DNA of 64,000 nt from Pseudacidovorax intermedius. GTDB taxonomy: Bacteria; Pseudomonadota; Gammaproteobacteria; Burkholderiales; Burkholderiaceae_C. The stretch spans positions 1-64,000 of the forward strand of contig NZ_QQAV01000012.1 of assembly GCF_003350475.1 (NCBI RefSeq), read 5' to 3'. A model generated the notes under the pieces. The model did no database searches, had not been told where the DNA came from, and saw nothing but the letters and a program-made list of their open reading frames with translations. Both the position numbers and the translations under genes were made by a program. How positions within the stretch are numbered: position 1 is the first letter of the stretch; each line of letters starts with the position of its first letter. Of the stretch, positions 1 to 11,010 are shown one piece after another.

Positions 1-63
1 GCCCTCAAGCGCCGCGCCGCTGCGCTGGGCTTCCAGATCCACCCCGTGGAGGCCGCTGCATGA
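1..63 (+). CDS. C-terminal fragment of an unidentified protein (gene starts left of the window)
   Basis: Frame 1 is open from the first base to a TGA at 61-63 and gives 20 residues ending HPVEAAA. The piece is basic then hydrophobic (LKRRAAALGFQIHPVEAAA) and too short to assign. Some transposases end in a similar way, but I cannot show that this is one. A near-palindrome (GAAG/CTTC arms around CAGCTG) overlaps the stop region and could form a weak hairpin. Confidence 0.4.
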   Translation, partial: ALKRRAAALGFQIHPVEAAA

Positions 64-157
64 AGTCAGCTGTCTTCAGTTCTGTTTCTTGAGAGGGACA
101 CGGATCAGCCCTCGTGCAGGCCTGCGGCGGGCGGCCCCGTTCGGGAGCGGCCCGCCC

Positions 158-625
<468 letters not shown>

Positions 626-680
626 TCATTCGCACCATCGCCCAGCGCACAGGGCGGTCGGCTGCTACGCTCGCCGATCC

Positions 681-1628
681 ATGCCTTCGACTTCCCCGCC
701 TGCGCTTCACGGGATCGCCGCCGCGTACCGGCGCGCCAGCCACAACGCCACGCTGCTGCTCGTATTCACCACCCTGATGTGGGGATGCAATGCCGTCGCT
801 GCGAGGCTCGCCGTCGGAAACATCTCGCCCATGATGCTGACCACGGCGCGGTGGACGATCTGCTGTGTGGCGCTGTGGTTCACCGCCCGGCACGAGATCG
901 CCCGGCATTGGCGCACCGTGGCGCGATCCTGGCGCCTGATCGCCATCATGGGCACGGCAGGCTTCACTGCCTTCAATGCCCTCTTCTACGCGGCGGCACA
1001 CCACACCTCGGCCATCAACATCGCCATCATCCAGGGGACGATCCCGGTGCTGGTGCTTCTGGGCAGCTTCGTGTTCGCGGGCCGGCGCTTCCGGCCCATG
1101 CAGGCGCTGGGGGTGGCCGTGACCCTGGCGGGCTGCGTCGTCGTGGCTTCGCGCGGCCAGCTTCACGTGCTCGCCACGCTCGACTTCAACGTCGGCGACC
1201 TCTGGATGCTGCTGGCCAGCCTCTTCTACGCCGGGTACATGCTCGGGCTGACCCGCCGGCCCCCCGTGCCGCCGATCGTCTTCTTCGCCGCCGCCGCGGG
1301 CGTCGCGGCGCTGACCTCCCTGCCCCTGCTGGCTTTCGAGGTAGCCACGGACCGCTTCTTCATGCCCACGGCGACCGGCTGGGCGTTGATGCTCTTCGTG
1401 GGCCTGCTGCCCTCCTTCGTGTCGCAGATCACCTTCATCCAGGCCGTCTCGCTGATCGGGCCGGAGCGCGCCGGAGTCTTCGTCAACCTGACGCCGATCT
1501 TCGGCCCTCTGCTGGCCGTGCTGGTGCTGGACGAGCCGCTGCGCCCCTTCCACCTCGTCGCACTGGCCCTCGTGCTGGGCGGTATCTGGATTGCGGAGCG
1601 GCGCCGACGTCCCGCCGTCATGGAGTGA
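681..1628 (+). CDS. DMT superfamily transporter, EamA family
   Basis: The 315-residue product has about ten hydrophobic segments arranged as two similar halves, as expected for two EamA domains (roughly 25-155 and 170-305). Motifs typical of the family are visible: LMWGCNAVAARLAVG in helix 1 and PIFGPLLAVLVLDEPL near the C-terminus. It should sit in the inner membrane and export small metabolites such as amino acids or nucleosides; the substrate cannot be read from sequence. The open frame extends to 573, but the upstream part is Cys/His/Arg-rich and not transporter-like, so the ATG at 681 is preferred. The next gene starts 7 bp after its stop, suggesting co-transcription. Confidence 0.88.
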   Translation: MPSTSPPALHGIAAAYRRASHNATLLLVFTTLMWGCNAVAARLAVGNISPMMLTTARWTICCVALWFTARHEIARHWRTVARSWRLIAIMGTAGFTAFNALFYAAAHHTSAINIAIIQGTIPVLVLLGSFVFAGRRFRPMQALGVAVTLAGCVVVASRGQLHVLATLDFNVGDLWMLLASLFYAGYMLGLTRRPPVPPIVFFAAAAGVAALTSLPLLAFEVATDRFFMPTATGWALMLFVGLLPSFVSQITFIQAVSLIGPERAGVFVNLTPIFGPLLAVLVLDEPLRPFHLVALALVLGGIWIAERRRRPAVME

Positions 1629-1635
1629 AGTAACC

Positions 1636-2820
1636 ATGGCTGGAGCGTCCCTCGAATTCAGGATCGTCGACGATCCGCTGCTGATCGATGCCTCGTCGTG
1701 GAACACCCTGCTTGCCCGACAGGCTGCGCCGGGTCCCTTCATGCGCCACGAGTATCTTGCGGCGCTCCACACGAGCGGAAGCGCAACGGCGCAGACAGGC
1801 TGGGCCCCCGCCTTCGCCACCTTGTGGCGGGCCGATGAGCTGGTCGCCGCCTGCCCGCTCTACCTGAAGTCCCACTCCTACGGCGAATACGTGTTCGATT
1901 GGGCCTGGGCCAATGCCTACGAGCAGCATGGGATGCGCTATTACCCCAAGGCGCTGGTGGCGGTCCCGTTCACGCCGGTGCCGGGTGCCCGTCTGCTGGC
2001 GGTCGACCCGCCCACACGACAGGCACTCATCCGATCGCTGGTGGCCTGGGCCGCGGACAACGAACTGTCGTCCCTGCACCTGCTGTTCGGCGACGACGAG
2101 GACATCGCGGCCTGCGAGGCGGCTGGCCTCATGCTGCGGCACACAGTGCAGTTCCACTGGGAGAACCAGCATCCGGCGGCGAAGGGTCAAGCGGGTCCAT
2201 ACCAGGACTTCGACGACTTCCTCGCGGCCCTCAACCAGGAGAAGCGCAAGAAGATCCGCCAGGAGCGCCGCAAAGTCGCCGAAAGCGGCGTTCGCTTCCG
2301 GTGGGCTCGTGGCACAGACATCCGGGACGCGGACTGGGACTTCTTCTATCGCTGCTACGCGCGAACCTACCGTGAGCATGGAAACCCGCCCTATCTGACC
2401 CGGGACTTCTTTCACCGAATGGCGACCAGCCTGCCCGACGCCTGGCTCATCTTCGTGGCCGAGCGCGAGGGCCGGGCCATGGCCTGCAGCCTGATCGGCC
2501 TGGGTGCCGATGCCGATGGGCGGGGCGTTGCCTATGGGCGGTACTGGGGTGCTTTGGAGCGGGTCGACTGCCTGCACTTCGAGGCCTGCTATTACCAGCC
2601 CATCGAATGGTGCATCGCGCACCAGATTCACCGCTTCGAGGGCGGCGCACAGGGCGAGCACAAGATGGCCCGCGCGCTCATGCCCGTCAAGACCACCAGC
2701 GCCCACTGGCTCGCTCATCGGGCCTTCGCGGATGCGGTGGAGCGCTTTCTGGCGCGTGAAGGCGAAGGCGTTTCGGCCTACCTGTCGGAACTCGGCGAGC
2801 GAAGCCCGTTCCGCGCCTAG
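1636..2820 (+). CDS. GNAT/FemAB-like acyltransferase (COG3146, DUF482 type)
   Basis: The 394-residue protein matches the FemAB-like family once called 'peptidogalycan biosynthesis protein'. Recognisable blocks are the middle region EKRKKIRQERRKV (about residues 206-218), the sequence FFYRCYARTYREHG, and the C-terminal signature FEGGAQGEHKMARAL. Members have an acetyltransferase fold and are usually cytoplasmic; the substrate is unknown and the peptidoglycan link is weak. ATG at 1636 was chosen because the family begins close to this point. The gene follows the exporter by 7 bp and probably shares its transcript. Function beyond the family is unassigned. Confidence 0.85.
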   Translation: MAGASLEFRIVDDPLLIDASSWNTLLARQAAPGPFMRHEYLAALHTSGSATAQTGWAPAFATLWRADELVAACPLYLKSHSYGEYVFDWAWANAYEQHGMRYYPKALVAVPFTPVPGARLLAVDPPTRQALIRSLVAWAADNELSSLHLLFGDDEDIAACEAAGLMLRHTVQFHWENQHPAAKGQAGPYQDFDDFLAALNQEKRKKIRQERRKVAESGVRFRWARGTDIRDADWDFFYRCYARTYREHGNPPYLTRDFFHRMATSLPDAWLIFVAEREGRAMACSLIGLGADADGRGVAYGRYWGALERVDCLHFEACYYQPIEWCIAHQIHRFEGGAQGEHKMARALMPVKTTSAHWLAHRAFADAVERFLAREGEGVSAYLSELGERSPFRA

Positions 2821-2905
2821 CCGCTCCTCTGGCGCTGGCAGGCGACCGGACGTATCCCTGCGCAAGATCATGCGGGCCCGACCTGCCGCCCGCTAAGCTT
2901 GATCG

Positions 2906-3538
2906 ATGACCGACGCCGCCGCACCCGCCTCCCCCGCAGCCCCGAGGACCCGCCATGCCTTGTGGGAGGACGCCCTGGCCATCGCCAGCGGCACCTTGCT
3001 CATCTCGATGGGCGTGGCGCTTTTCACCACGGCCGGACTGCTGACGGGCGGCACGGCGGGCATCGCCTTTCTGCTGCACTACGGCACGGGCGCCAGCTTC
3101 GGCACGCTCTTCTTCCTTCTCAACCTGCCCTTCTACTGGCTGGCCTGGCGCAAGCTGGGCGCGGCCTTCACCGTCAAGACCTTCCTGGCCGTCGCCTCGC
3201 TGTCCTTGCTGACGCTGTGGCAGCCGGGGTTGCTGCATTTCGACCGCCTGCAGCCGCTCTACGCCGCCCTGGCAGGCGGGCTGGTGACGGGCACCGGCTT
3301 CCTGATTTTGTTCCGCCACCGCTGCAGCTTGGGGGGCATCGGCATCCTTGCGGTCTGGCTGCAGGAGAAGAAGGGCTGGCGCGCCGGGCAGGTGCAGATG
3401 GGCTTCGACTGCCTCATCGTCGCCACCGCGTTCGCGTTGGTGGAGCCGCAGCGGGTGATGCTGTCCATCGCAGGCGCCATCGCGCTCAACGCCGTGCTGG
3501 CCATCAACCACAAGCCGGGCCGCTACCTGGGCTTCTGA
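2906..3538 (+). CDS. YitT family membrane protein
   Basis: This 210-residue protein has five to six hydrophobic helices and a polar N-terminus of about 25 residues. GLLTGGTAGIAFLLHYGTG and GTGFLILFRHRCSLGGIGI fit the YitT/DUF161 family, where repeated Gly-rich motifs lie at helix ends. The soluble C-terminal DUF2179 domain of Bacillus-type YitT is absent, which is usual for proteobacterial versions of about 200 residues. It is expected in the inner membrane; transport activity is suspected for the family but the substrate is unknown. It is transcribed rightward, convergent with ppa. Confidence 0.85.
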   Translation: MTDAAAPASPAAPRTRHALWEDALAIASGTLLISMGVALFTTAGLLTGGTAGIAFLLHYGTGASFGTLFFLLNLPFYWLAWRKLGAAFTVKTFLAVASLSLLTLWQPGLLHFDRLQPLYAALAGGLVTGTGFLILFRHRCSLGGIGILAVWLQEKKGWRAGQVQMGFDCLIVATAFALVEPQRVMLSIAGAIALNAVLAINHKPGRYLGF

Positions 3539-3574
3539 CAGGCCCGCCTCGCGAGGGCGCGTGCCGAACGCCCA

Positions 3575-3598
3575 CAAAAAAGCCCGCCGAAGCGGGCT
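3575..3598 (-). terminator. Rho-independent terminator of ppa
   Basis: Reading leftward, a 7-bp stem AGCCCGC/GCGGGCT with a 4-nt loop is followed at once by a run of six T. It lies 25 bp past the ppa stop codon and faces ppa. The T tract is only on the leftward side, so it should serve ppa more than the convergent YitT gene. Confidence 0.85.
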
Positions 3599-3623
3599 CA
3601 TGATCGCAATCCGCGGCGGCGGA

Positions 3624-4151
3624 TTACTTCTTGTACGCGGCGATGCCGTCGGTGATTTCCTTGTGGGCGGCCTCGACGCCGTCCCAGCCCAGCACCTTGA
3701 CCCACTTGCCGGCTTCGAGGTCCTTGTAGTGCTCGAAGAAGTGGCTGATGGCCTTCAGGCGCATCGGGTTCACGTCCTGCACCGTCTTCCAGTGGCTGTA
3801 GATCGGCAGGATCTTGTCGGTGGGCACGGCCAGCACCTTGCCATCCACGCCTGCTTCGTCTTCCATCTTCAGGATTCCCAGCGCGCGGCACTTGACCACC
3901 ACGCCCGGCAGCAGCGGATAGGGCGTGACCACCAGCACATCCACCGGGTCGCCGTCGCCCGACAGGGTCTGCGGCACGTAGCCGTAGTTGGTGGGGTAGT
4001 ACATCGCCGTGGTCATGAACCGGTCGACGAAGATCGCGCCGGTCTCCTTGTCCACCTCGTACTTGATCGGATCGGCGTTCATCGGGATCTCGATGACGAC
4101 GTGGAACTCTTCAGGGGCCTTGGCGCCCGGGGGGATTTTGTCGAAGGACAT
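3624..4151 (-). CDS. ppa: Inorganic pyrophosphatase, soluble family I
   Basis: The enzyme hydrolyses PPi to two phosphates in the cytoplasm and pulls biosynthetic reactions forward. At 175 residues it has the usual bacterial family I length. MSFDKIPPG and FHVVIEIP form the N-terminal part, and the metal-binding signature is seen in DGDPVDVLV with the Asp cluster around residues 65-70. [16 protein letters not shown] is the family hallmark. ATG at 4151 matches the known N-terminus; the frame is open further upstream but that part is not conserved. It diverges from hppA across 234 bp, pairing two unrelated pyrophosphatases. Confidence 0.97.
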   Translation of the reverse strand: MSFDKIPPGAKAPEEFHVVIEIPMNADPIKYEVDKETGAIFVDRFMTTAMYYPTNYGYVPQTLSGDGDPVDVLVVTPYPLLPGVVVKCRALGILKMEDEAGVDGKVLAVPTDKILPIYSHWKTVQDVNPMRLKAISHFFEHYKDLEAGKWVKVLGWDGVEAAHKEITDGIAAYKK

Positions 4152-4228
4152 GCTTGTCTTTGGTTGGAGTGGCGTTCGCCCCGTGGGTCGGGACAAACCC
4201 CGAGTTTAGCCAGCGGGCCGACGCCAGC

Positions 4229-4257
4229 CTGACACCGGCGCGGTTTGCCTGTAAATT
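4229..4257 (+). promoter_or_regulatory. Candidate sigma-70 promoter for hppA
   Basis: CTGACA at 4229-4234 (5 of 6 to the -35 consensus) is followed by a 17-bp spacer and TAAATT at 4252-4257 (4 of 6 to the -10). Transcription would start near 4264, leaving a leader of about 120 nt before hppA. The leader holds an inverted repeat at 4309-4341. The match is by eye only. Confidence 0.45.
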
Positions 4258-4308
4258 CGTTGCGTTGGCCAATCAATGCAAGGCGGGTTCTGCCCGGGCA
4301 TCGAGGAA

Positions 4309-4341
4309 GCAACGCGGCGGCAGTTGGGCCCGACGCGTTGC
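4309..4341 (+). promoter_or_regulatory. Inverted repeat (stem-loop) in the hppA 5' leader
   Basis: GCAACGCG at 4309-4316 and CGCGTTGC at 4334-4341 are perfect 8-bp complements separated by 17 bases. The structure ends 45 bases before the hppA ATG. It could be an mRNA hairpin or a protein-binding site. No known riboswitch class is recognisable. Confidence 0.35.
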
Positions 4342-4385
4342 GGCAGGGTCCCGGCTGGCGTCTTCACAACCACATGGAGACGGCA

Positions 4386-6530
<2,145 letters not shown>

Positions 6531-6533
6531 CCG

Positions 6534-7124
6534 TCAGCGCTGCGCCACGGCACGCACCAAGCGCGTGGCCGGCTCCACCAGCGCGGTGAGGTCGGCCTCC
6601 CGCCCCTCCTCCACCGCGAGCAGCACGAGTTCGTGGATGCCGCCCACGACCGTCATGGCCATCTGCCGGTCGAGCGGCTGGCCCTGCGCATCGGGAACGG
6701 CCGCGCCGATGAAATCGGCGATGGCCCGATGCGCCCGGCGCCGGACCGCGAGGCCTTCCAGGCCCAGGCCGAGGATCTCGACGAACAGCGTACGAAGAAG
6801 AACCGGATCGGAGGCCAGGCACTCCAGATAGGCCCGGACCGCACCGTCCACCTGGACCTGCCAGGGCCTCGACCGGTCGACCGACTCGACCAGCACCTTC
6901 AACGCCACGCCGCTGGCCGCTTCATACAGCGCCAGCAGGCACTCGGTCTTGCCGGCGAAGTGCTCGTAGAAGGTACGGCGCGACACCGCGGCCTCCCGCA
7001 CGATGTCGGCGATGGAGGTCTGGGCGTAGCCACGCGCCGCCAGGGCGCGGGCCATGCCTTGCAGCAGGCGCTCGCGATGGCCGGTCTCTGTGAGGTTCTC
7101 TTCGGGTGGGGTGGAGGTGTTCAT
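6534..7124 (-). CDS. TetR/AcrR family transcriptional regulator
   Basis: The 196-residue protein has an N-terminal helix-turn-helix at about residues 20-65: GYAQTSIADIVREAAVSRRT then FYEHFAGKTECLLALYE, a textbook TetR DNA-binding region. The C-terminal ligand/dimer domain is helical and not assignable to a ligand. ATG at 7124 was chosen; an extended frame upstream would run through the operator-like repeats. It diverges from a metal-dependent hydrolase gene, and two inverted repeats with the same spacing lie between them, so it most likely represses itself and that gene. Confidence 0.92.
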   Translation of the reverse strand: MNTSTPPEENLTETGHRERLLQGMARALAARGYAQTSIADIVREAAVSRRTFYEHFAGKTECLLALYEAASGVALKVLVESVDRSRPWQVQVDGAVRAYLECLASDPVLLRTLFVEILGLGLEGLAVRRRAHRAIADFIGAAVPDAQGQPLDRQMAMTVVGGIHELVLLAVEEGREADLTALVEPATRLVRAVAQR

Positions 7125-7186
7125 GCAATGCGTAGGCCGAGGGAACGCGGCCGGCACGGATCGTACAAAGCCCTGATCGAAGCTTG

Positions 7187-7208
7187 GTCGGTACTTGAGC
7201 GTACCGAC
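7187..7208. promoter_or_regulatory. Candidate TetR-family operator, distal copy
   Basis: GTCGGTAC and GTACCGAC are perfect 8-bp inverted arms around a 6-bp spacer. The site lies in the divergent region between the TetR gene (ATG 7124) and the hydrolase gene (ATG 7262). The same GGTAC-N6-GTACC core recurs 37 bp downstream, which argues against chance. Confidence 0.65.
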
Positions 7209-7226
7209 TCTTTGAAGGATGATCGC

Positions 7227-7242
7227 GGTACGCCACCGTACC
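7227..7242. promoter_or_regulatory. Candidate TetR-family operator, proximal copy
   Basis: GGTAC at 7227-7231 and GTACC at 7238-7242 flank six bases, repeating the core of the distal site. Both copies are followed within a few bases by CTTTGAA (7210-7216 and 7246-7252). This copy ends 19 bp before the hydrolase ATG, where a bound dimer would block transcription or ribosome access. Confidence 0.65.
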
Positions 7243-7261
7243 AACCTTTGAAAGCGTTTTG

Positions 7262-8083
7262 ATGAGCCAGCTTGTGATTCGAAGACTGCTGATCGACCTG
7301 GACGCCCCGTTCGATCGCCAGTGGTGCGCGGGCAATGCCTTCCAGACGGCGTTCTTCAATGCGCTGTCCATGAGCTTTCCGTTCGGGGAGCAGTTCTTCA
7401 TCGATGCCGTGCGGGGCGCTCTGCCGCTGCTGGCGTCCGATGCGCAACAGCGCTGCCAGGCCGAAGTGCGCGGCTTCATCGGCCAGGAAGCCACGCACAG
7501 GCGCATTCACGCCCTGTTCAACGGCCAACTCGAACGGCAGGGCCTCGAGGATTCCTGGACGCCACGCATGAAGCAACGGATGGCACTGCTCGAGGGCCAG
7601 GATCCGCGACACGCCCTGGCGATCACTGCCGCGACCGAGCATTTCACCGCCCTCTTCGCGGACTGGCTGCTGCGCCATCCCCGGACGCTGGAGGCGGTCG
7701 AGCCTCGTCTGCGCACGATGTGGATGTGGCATGCGGCCGAGGAGTCGGAGCACAAATGCACCGCCTTCGACCTCTATCGCGCCGTCGGAGGCGCGGAATC
7801 ATGGCGGCGGCGCTGGATGCGGCGCGTCACCCTGCTCTTCCTGACCGACCTGCTTCGACAGACCGTGGCCAATCTGCGCCATGAAAAACAGCTGTGGAAG
7901 CGATCGACCTGGCGGCAGGCTTGGCAGACCCTGTTCAGTCGCGAAGGCCTGCTGACCAGCAATGTGCGCGCGTGGCGCGCCTACTTTCGCCCGACGTTCC
8001 ATCCCTCCGAACAGGAGGGCACGCTTGCGCAACAGTGGCTGGCCGACCACCGTGACAGCTACACCCCTGTCGGCGCAAACTGA
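7262..8083 (+). CDS. Metal-dependent hydrolase (PF10118/COG3687 type)
   Basis: The 273-residue protein fits the 'predicted metal-dependent hydrolase' family of di-iron-like helical proteins. Putative ligands are visible in FIGQEATHRRIH (about residues 75-86) and WHAAEESEHKCTAFD (about 157-171), resembling the E..H / E..EH pattern of ferritin-like metal sites. Substrate and reaction are unknown. ATG at 7262 was preferred over the TTG immediately before it. The divergent TetR gene and the paired repeats upstream suggest induction by a small molecule; in other genomes such pairs are often linked to lipid or xenobiotic stress, which is an inference here. Confidence 0.82.
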   Translation: MSQLVIRRLLIDLDAPFDRQWCAGNAFQTAFFNALSMSFPFGEQFFIDAVRGALPLLASDAQQRCQAEVRGFIGQEATHRRIHALFNGQLERQGLEDSWTPRMKQRMALLEGQDPRHALAITAATEHFTALFADWLLRHPRTLEAVEPRLRTMWMWHAAEESEHKCTAFDLYRAVGGAESWRRRWMRRVTLLFLTDLLRQTVANLRHEKQLWKRSTWRQAWQTLFSREGLLTSNVRAWRAYFRPTFHPSEQEGTLAQQWLADHRDSYTPVGAN

Positions 8084-8099
8084 ATATCGGCAAACGACG

Positions 8100-8119
8100 A
8101 AGGCGGAATGCCCCGCCTT
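8100..8119. terminator. Hairpin after the hydrolase gene, possible terminator
   Basis: AAGGCGG and CCGCCTT pair with a 6-nt loop 17 bases after the hydrolase stop. There is no clear T tract on either strand, so termination is uncertain. A second hairpin follows at 8152-8169. Confidence 0.4.
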
Positions 8120-8151
8120 CAGCCCCCTGGAGCACCGGTCCAGGCTTCAAA

Positions 8152-8169
8152 GCGCCCCATGCGGGGCGC
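8152..8169. terminator. Second GC-rich hairpin between convergent genes
   Basis: GCGCCCC and GGGGCGC pair around an ATGC loop, 10 bases from the stop of the leftward small Cys-protein gene. It has no T run. It may act with the 8100 hairpin to insulate the two convergent transcripts. Confidence 0.35.
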
Positions 8170-8178
8170 CCCGTGGGT

Positions 8179-8418
8179 TCAGCCGCCGCCCTTGAGCGTC
8201 GCTTCCAGTTCCTTGCAAGACGGCGCACACACCGGCTGGGCCTTGCCCAGGACGCGCTTGGTCTGCATCAGGGAACGGGGGCGGTGCTTGCCGCACAGAA
8301 AGCACGACATCGTGGCGCCGCTGAAGGAGGACGAGGCCTTGAAAGGAGAACCCGGGGTCTTGGACTTGTAGCGCAGCCCAGCCTCGTCCATGGTCGTCTT
8401 GACATCAGAGCTGGCCAT
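8179..8418 (-). CDS. Small conserved-looking Cys-rich protein, putative zinc ribbon
   Basis: This 79-residue protein carries two Cys pairs, CFLC at about residues 39-42 and CAPSC at about 64-68, separated by a basic linker with HRPRS. The spacing suits a small zinc-binding fold. The N-terminus MASSDVKTTMDEAGLRYKSK is polar, with no signal peptide or membrane segment. GGGAGG sits 5 nt before the ATG at 8418, a strong ribosome site that supports translation. I do not recognise a named family. The gene stands alone, convergent with the hydrolase and divergent from the aldehyde dehydrogenase. A role in nucleic-acid or protein binding is possible but not shown. Confidence 0.75.
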   Translation of the reverse strand: MASSDVKTTMDEAGLRYKSKTPGSPFKASSSFSGATMSCFLCGKHRPRSLMQTKRVLGKAQPVCAPSCKELEATLKGGG

Positions 8419-8577
8419 GAGCGCCTCCCTGTTGAACGAACACGCCGCGGACGGCAGAGAGAAGTGGGGAGTACATGCACGGCATGTCGTTATTTTCGGC
8501 GATTTCCGGATACCTGTTTTGACGGGGGACATTATCCCCGCCGACGCAATGGCGACGGCTCCTCCACAATTGGGGGC

Positions 8578-10011
8578 ATGCAACTGAATTTCATCGCCAA
8601 CGAGCATGCCGCCTCCGCCAGCGGCCGCGTGATTCCGGTCCTCGACCCCTCCGACGGCCAGGCCTTCGACGAACTGCAGCGCAGCGATGCGCGCGACATC
8701 GACGCCGCCGTGCAGGCCGCGCGCGCCTGCTACGAGGGCGCCTGGGCCCGCCTGTCGGCCGCCGACCGCGGCCGCCTGCTGTACCGCCTGTCGGTGAAGG
8801 TGGCGGAACACGCCGACGAACTCACGGCGCTGGAGCAACGTGACTGCGGCAAGCCGACCAAGCAGGCACGCGCCGATGCGCTGGCCTTGGCGCGCTACTT
8901 CGAGTTCTACGCCGGGGCATGCGACAAGTTCCACGGCGAAACCATTCCGTACCTGGACGGCTACAGTGTCATGACGTGGCGCGAGCCGCATGGCGTGACC
9001 GGCCATGTGATCCCCTGGAACTACCCCATGCAGATTTTCGGGCGAAGCGTCGGTGGCGCGCTGGCCGCGGGCAACTGCTGCGTGGTCAAGCCGGCCGAAG
9101 ACGCCTGCCTGTCGCTCATCCGCGTGGCGCAACTGGCCGCCGAAGTGGGTTTTCCCGCGGGCGCCATCAACATCGTGACCGGCTACGGCCATGAGGTGGG
9201 CGACGCACTGGCACGCCACCCCGGCATCGACCACATCAGCTTCACCGGCAGTCCGCGCGTGGGGACGCTGATCCAACAGGTGGCCGCCGAGCGCCACTGC
9301 CCGGTCACCCTCGAGCTTGGCGGCAAGAGCCCGCAGATCGTCTTTGCCGATGCCGACCTGGATGCCGCCATTCCGGTGCTCATCAATGCCATCGTGCAGA
9401 ACTCGGGCCAGACCTGCTCGGCCGGCTCGCGCGTGCTCATCGAAGGCAGCATCTACGAACCGCTGCTCGACCGCCTCGGCGCAGCGTTCGAGAAGCTGCG
9501 CGTCGGCCCCGCCGCCATGGACCTGGACCTCGGCCCGCTGATCCGTCAGACCCAGCAACAGCGCGTGTGGGACTTCCTCTCCGATGCCCAGACCGCCGGC
9601 ATCCCTATGGTGGCCCAGGGCCAGGTCGTGGAGGAGGCGCCCGATTCCGGCTTCTACCAGGCGCCCACGCTGCTGCGCGACGTGCCGGTGGACCACCGCA
9701 TCGCCCAGGAGGAAGTCTTCGGCCCCGTGCTGGCCGCGATGCGTTTCGATGGCGAGGACGACGCGGTCCGCCTGGCCAATGCCACCGAGTTCGGGCTCGT
9801 GGCCGGCGTGTGGACGCGCGATGGATCGCGGCAGTTCCGCATGGCGAAGCGGCTGCGCAGCGGCCAGGTGTTCATCAACAACTACGGTGCGGGCGGCGGG
9901 GTCGAACTGCCCTTCGGTGGGGTGAAGTCCTCCGGCTACGGTCGCGAAAAGGGCTTCGAGGCGCTCTACGGCTTCACCACGCTGAAGACGGTGGCCATCC
10001 GCCACGGCTGA
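8578..10011 (+). CDS. NAD(P)+-dependent aldehyde dehydrogenase
   Basis: The 477-residue cytoplasmic enzyme has the full ALDH fold and oxidises an aldehyde to the acid. VIPWNYPMQIFGRS and the FTGSPRVG nucleotide-binding loop are present. The general base is Glu246 in LELGGKSPQ and the nucleophile is Cys280 in NSGQTCSAGSR. EEVFGPVLAAMRF and PFGGVKSSGYGREKG complete the family signature. The pattern resembles betaine-, gamma-aminobutyraldehyde- and related ALDHs, but the substrate cannot be fixed. ATG at 8578 gives the normal N-terminus; the frame runs further upstream into non-ALDH sequence. It stands as a single gene, with convergent zip-type transporter downstream. Confidence 0.95.
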   Translation: MQLNFIANEHAASASGRVIPVLDPSDGQAFDELQRSDARDIDAAVQAARACYEGAWARLSAADRGRLLYRLSVKVAEHADELTALEQRDCGKPTKQARADALALARYFEFYAGACDKFHGETIPYLDGYSVMTWREPHGVTGHVIPWNYPMQIFGRSVGGALAAGNCCVVKPAEDACLSLIRVAQLAAEVGFPAGAINIVTGYGHEVGDALARHPGIDHISFTGSPRVGTLIQQVAAERHCPVTLELGGKSPQIVFADADLDAAIPVLINAIVQNSGQTCSAGSRVLIEGSIYEPLLDRLGAAFEKLRVGPAAMDLDLGPLIRQTQQQRVWDFLSDAQTAGIPMVAQGQVVEEAPDSGFYQAPTLLRDVPVDHRIAQEEVFGPVLAAMRFDGEDDAVRLANATEFGLVAGVWTRDGSRQFRMAKRLRSGQVFINNYGAGGGVELPFGGVKSSGYGREKGFEALYGFTTLKTVAIRHG

Positions 10012-10032
10012 GGCCGTCGGCGGGCACGGCAC

Positions 10033-10959
10033 TCACCCGAGCGCCGTGTCCAGCAGCATCATCAGCACGAAGCCCACCATCAACCCGCCCGTCGCAAAGG
10101 CCTCATGGCCCTTGCGGTGGGACTCGGGAATGATTTCATGGCTGATGACGAAGAGCATCGCGCCGGCCGCAAATCCCAATCCCCAGGGCAGCAGCAAGGC
10201 GGAATGTTCGACGACCGCGGCGCCCAGCACGGCGCCCAGCGGTTCCACCAGGCCGGACGCCATGCCCAGCGCCACCGCGACGCCGCGCCCATAACCCGCA
10301 GCCAGCAGCGCCACCGCGACCACCAACCCCTCGGGCACGTCCTGGATCGCGATGCCCGTCGCCAGCGCGTTGGCACGCAGCCCATCGTTGCCCGCGTAGC
10401 CGACGCCGATGGCCAGTCCTTCGGGCAGGTTGTGCAGGGCGATGGCGATCACGAACAGCCAGGTGCGCCGCAACGTGCGCACGGCATCGGTGTCGCGTCC
10501 TTCGCGGCCCTTGATGAAATGTTCGTGAGGCAGCAGCTTTTCCATGGTCATCAAGGCCGCTGCGCCCAGCAGGATCGCGGCGCCGATCACGCCGCCCGCG
10601 GACCAGCGGCCGCCGCCGAACAGCGCCTGCTCCTTGGCCACCTCCAGCCCAGGCAGGATCAGCGAAAAAGCGCAGGCCGCCAGCATGACCCCGGCACCGA
10701 AGCCGAAGAGCGTGTCCTGTACGCGCTCGGAAAGCCGTTGGGAGAACAGCACCGGCAGCGTACCCAGCGCCGTGGCCAGGGCCGCGACCGAGCCACCCAC
10801 CAGGGCCTGCCCCACCACCTCGCTGCTGGCAACCAGCGACCAGACCTGCCCTGCCAGCACCAACACGCCCAATCCCACGATGGCCAGGCCAAGCCAGCGG
10901 CGCGCGGTGCGCGGACGCCGGCGCGTGGCAGGCCAGGCAGCGGTTTCAGAGTCGTTCAT
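10033..10959 (-). CDS. ZIP family divalent metal transporter
   Basis: The 308-residue inner-membrane protein has about eight hydrophobic helices with an Arg-rich N-terminal tail of 25 residues. The ZIP signature in TM4 reads [15 protein letters not shown] and the TM5 partner reads [13 protein letters not shown], both lining the metal site. [12 protein letters not shown] lies near the C-terminus. A His-containing loop between TM3 and TM4 ([15 protein letters not shown]) is typical. It likely imports Zn2+, Fe2+ or Mn2+; bacterial relatives include ZupT and GufA. The family is clear but the metal is not. A perfect 14-bp palindrome lies about 50 bp upstream of its start. Confidence 0.92.
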   Translation of the reverse strand: MNDSETAAWPATRRRPRTARRWLGLAIVGLGVLVLAGQVWSLVASSEVVGQALVGGSVAALATALGTLPVLFSQRLSERVQDTLFGFGAGVMLAACAFSLILPGLEVAKEQALFGGGRWSAGGVIGAAILLGAAALMTMEKLLPHEHFIKGREGRDTDAVRTLRRTWLFVIAIALHNLPEGLAIGVGYAGNDGLRANALATGIAIQDVPEGLVVAVALLAAGYGRGVAVALGMASGLVEPLGAVLGAAVVEHSALLLPWGLGFAAGAMLFVISHEIIPESHRKGHEAFATGGLMVGFVLMMLLDTALG

Positions 10960-11010
10960 GGTCGGTCCTTGCGGTTATGGCGGCGCTCCGGCACCGGGAG
11001 GACGCCCGCC

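Noticed and set aside
7125-7244. N-terminal extension of the TetR regulator up to 7244
   Set aside because: It would place coding sequence over the two inverted repeats and adds residues not found in TetR N-termini. ATG at 7124 starts at the normal point.
8179-10032. Leftward 617-codon frame opposite the aldehyde dehydrogenase
   Set aside because: Only its last 79 codons (8179-8418), which have their own ribosome site, look like a gene. The rest mirrors the aldehyde dehydrogenase.
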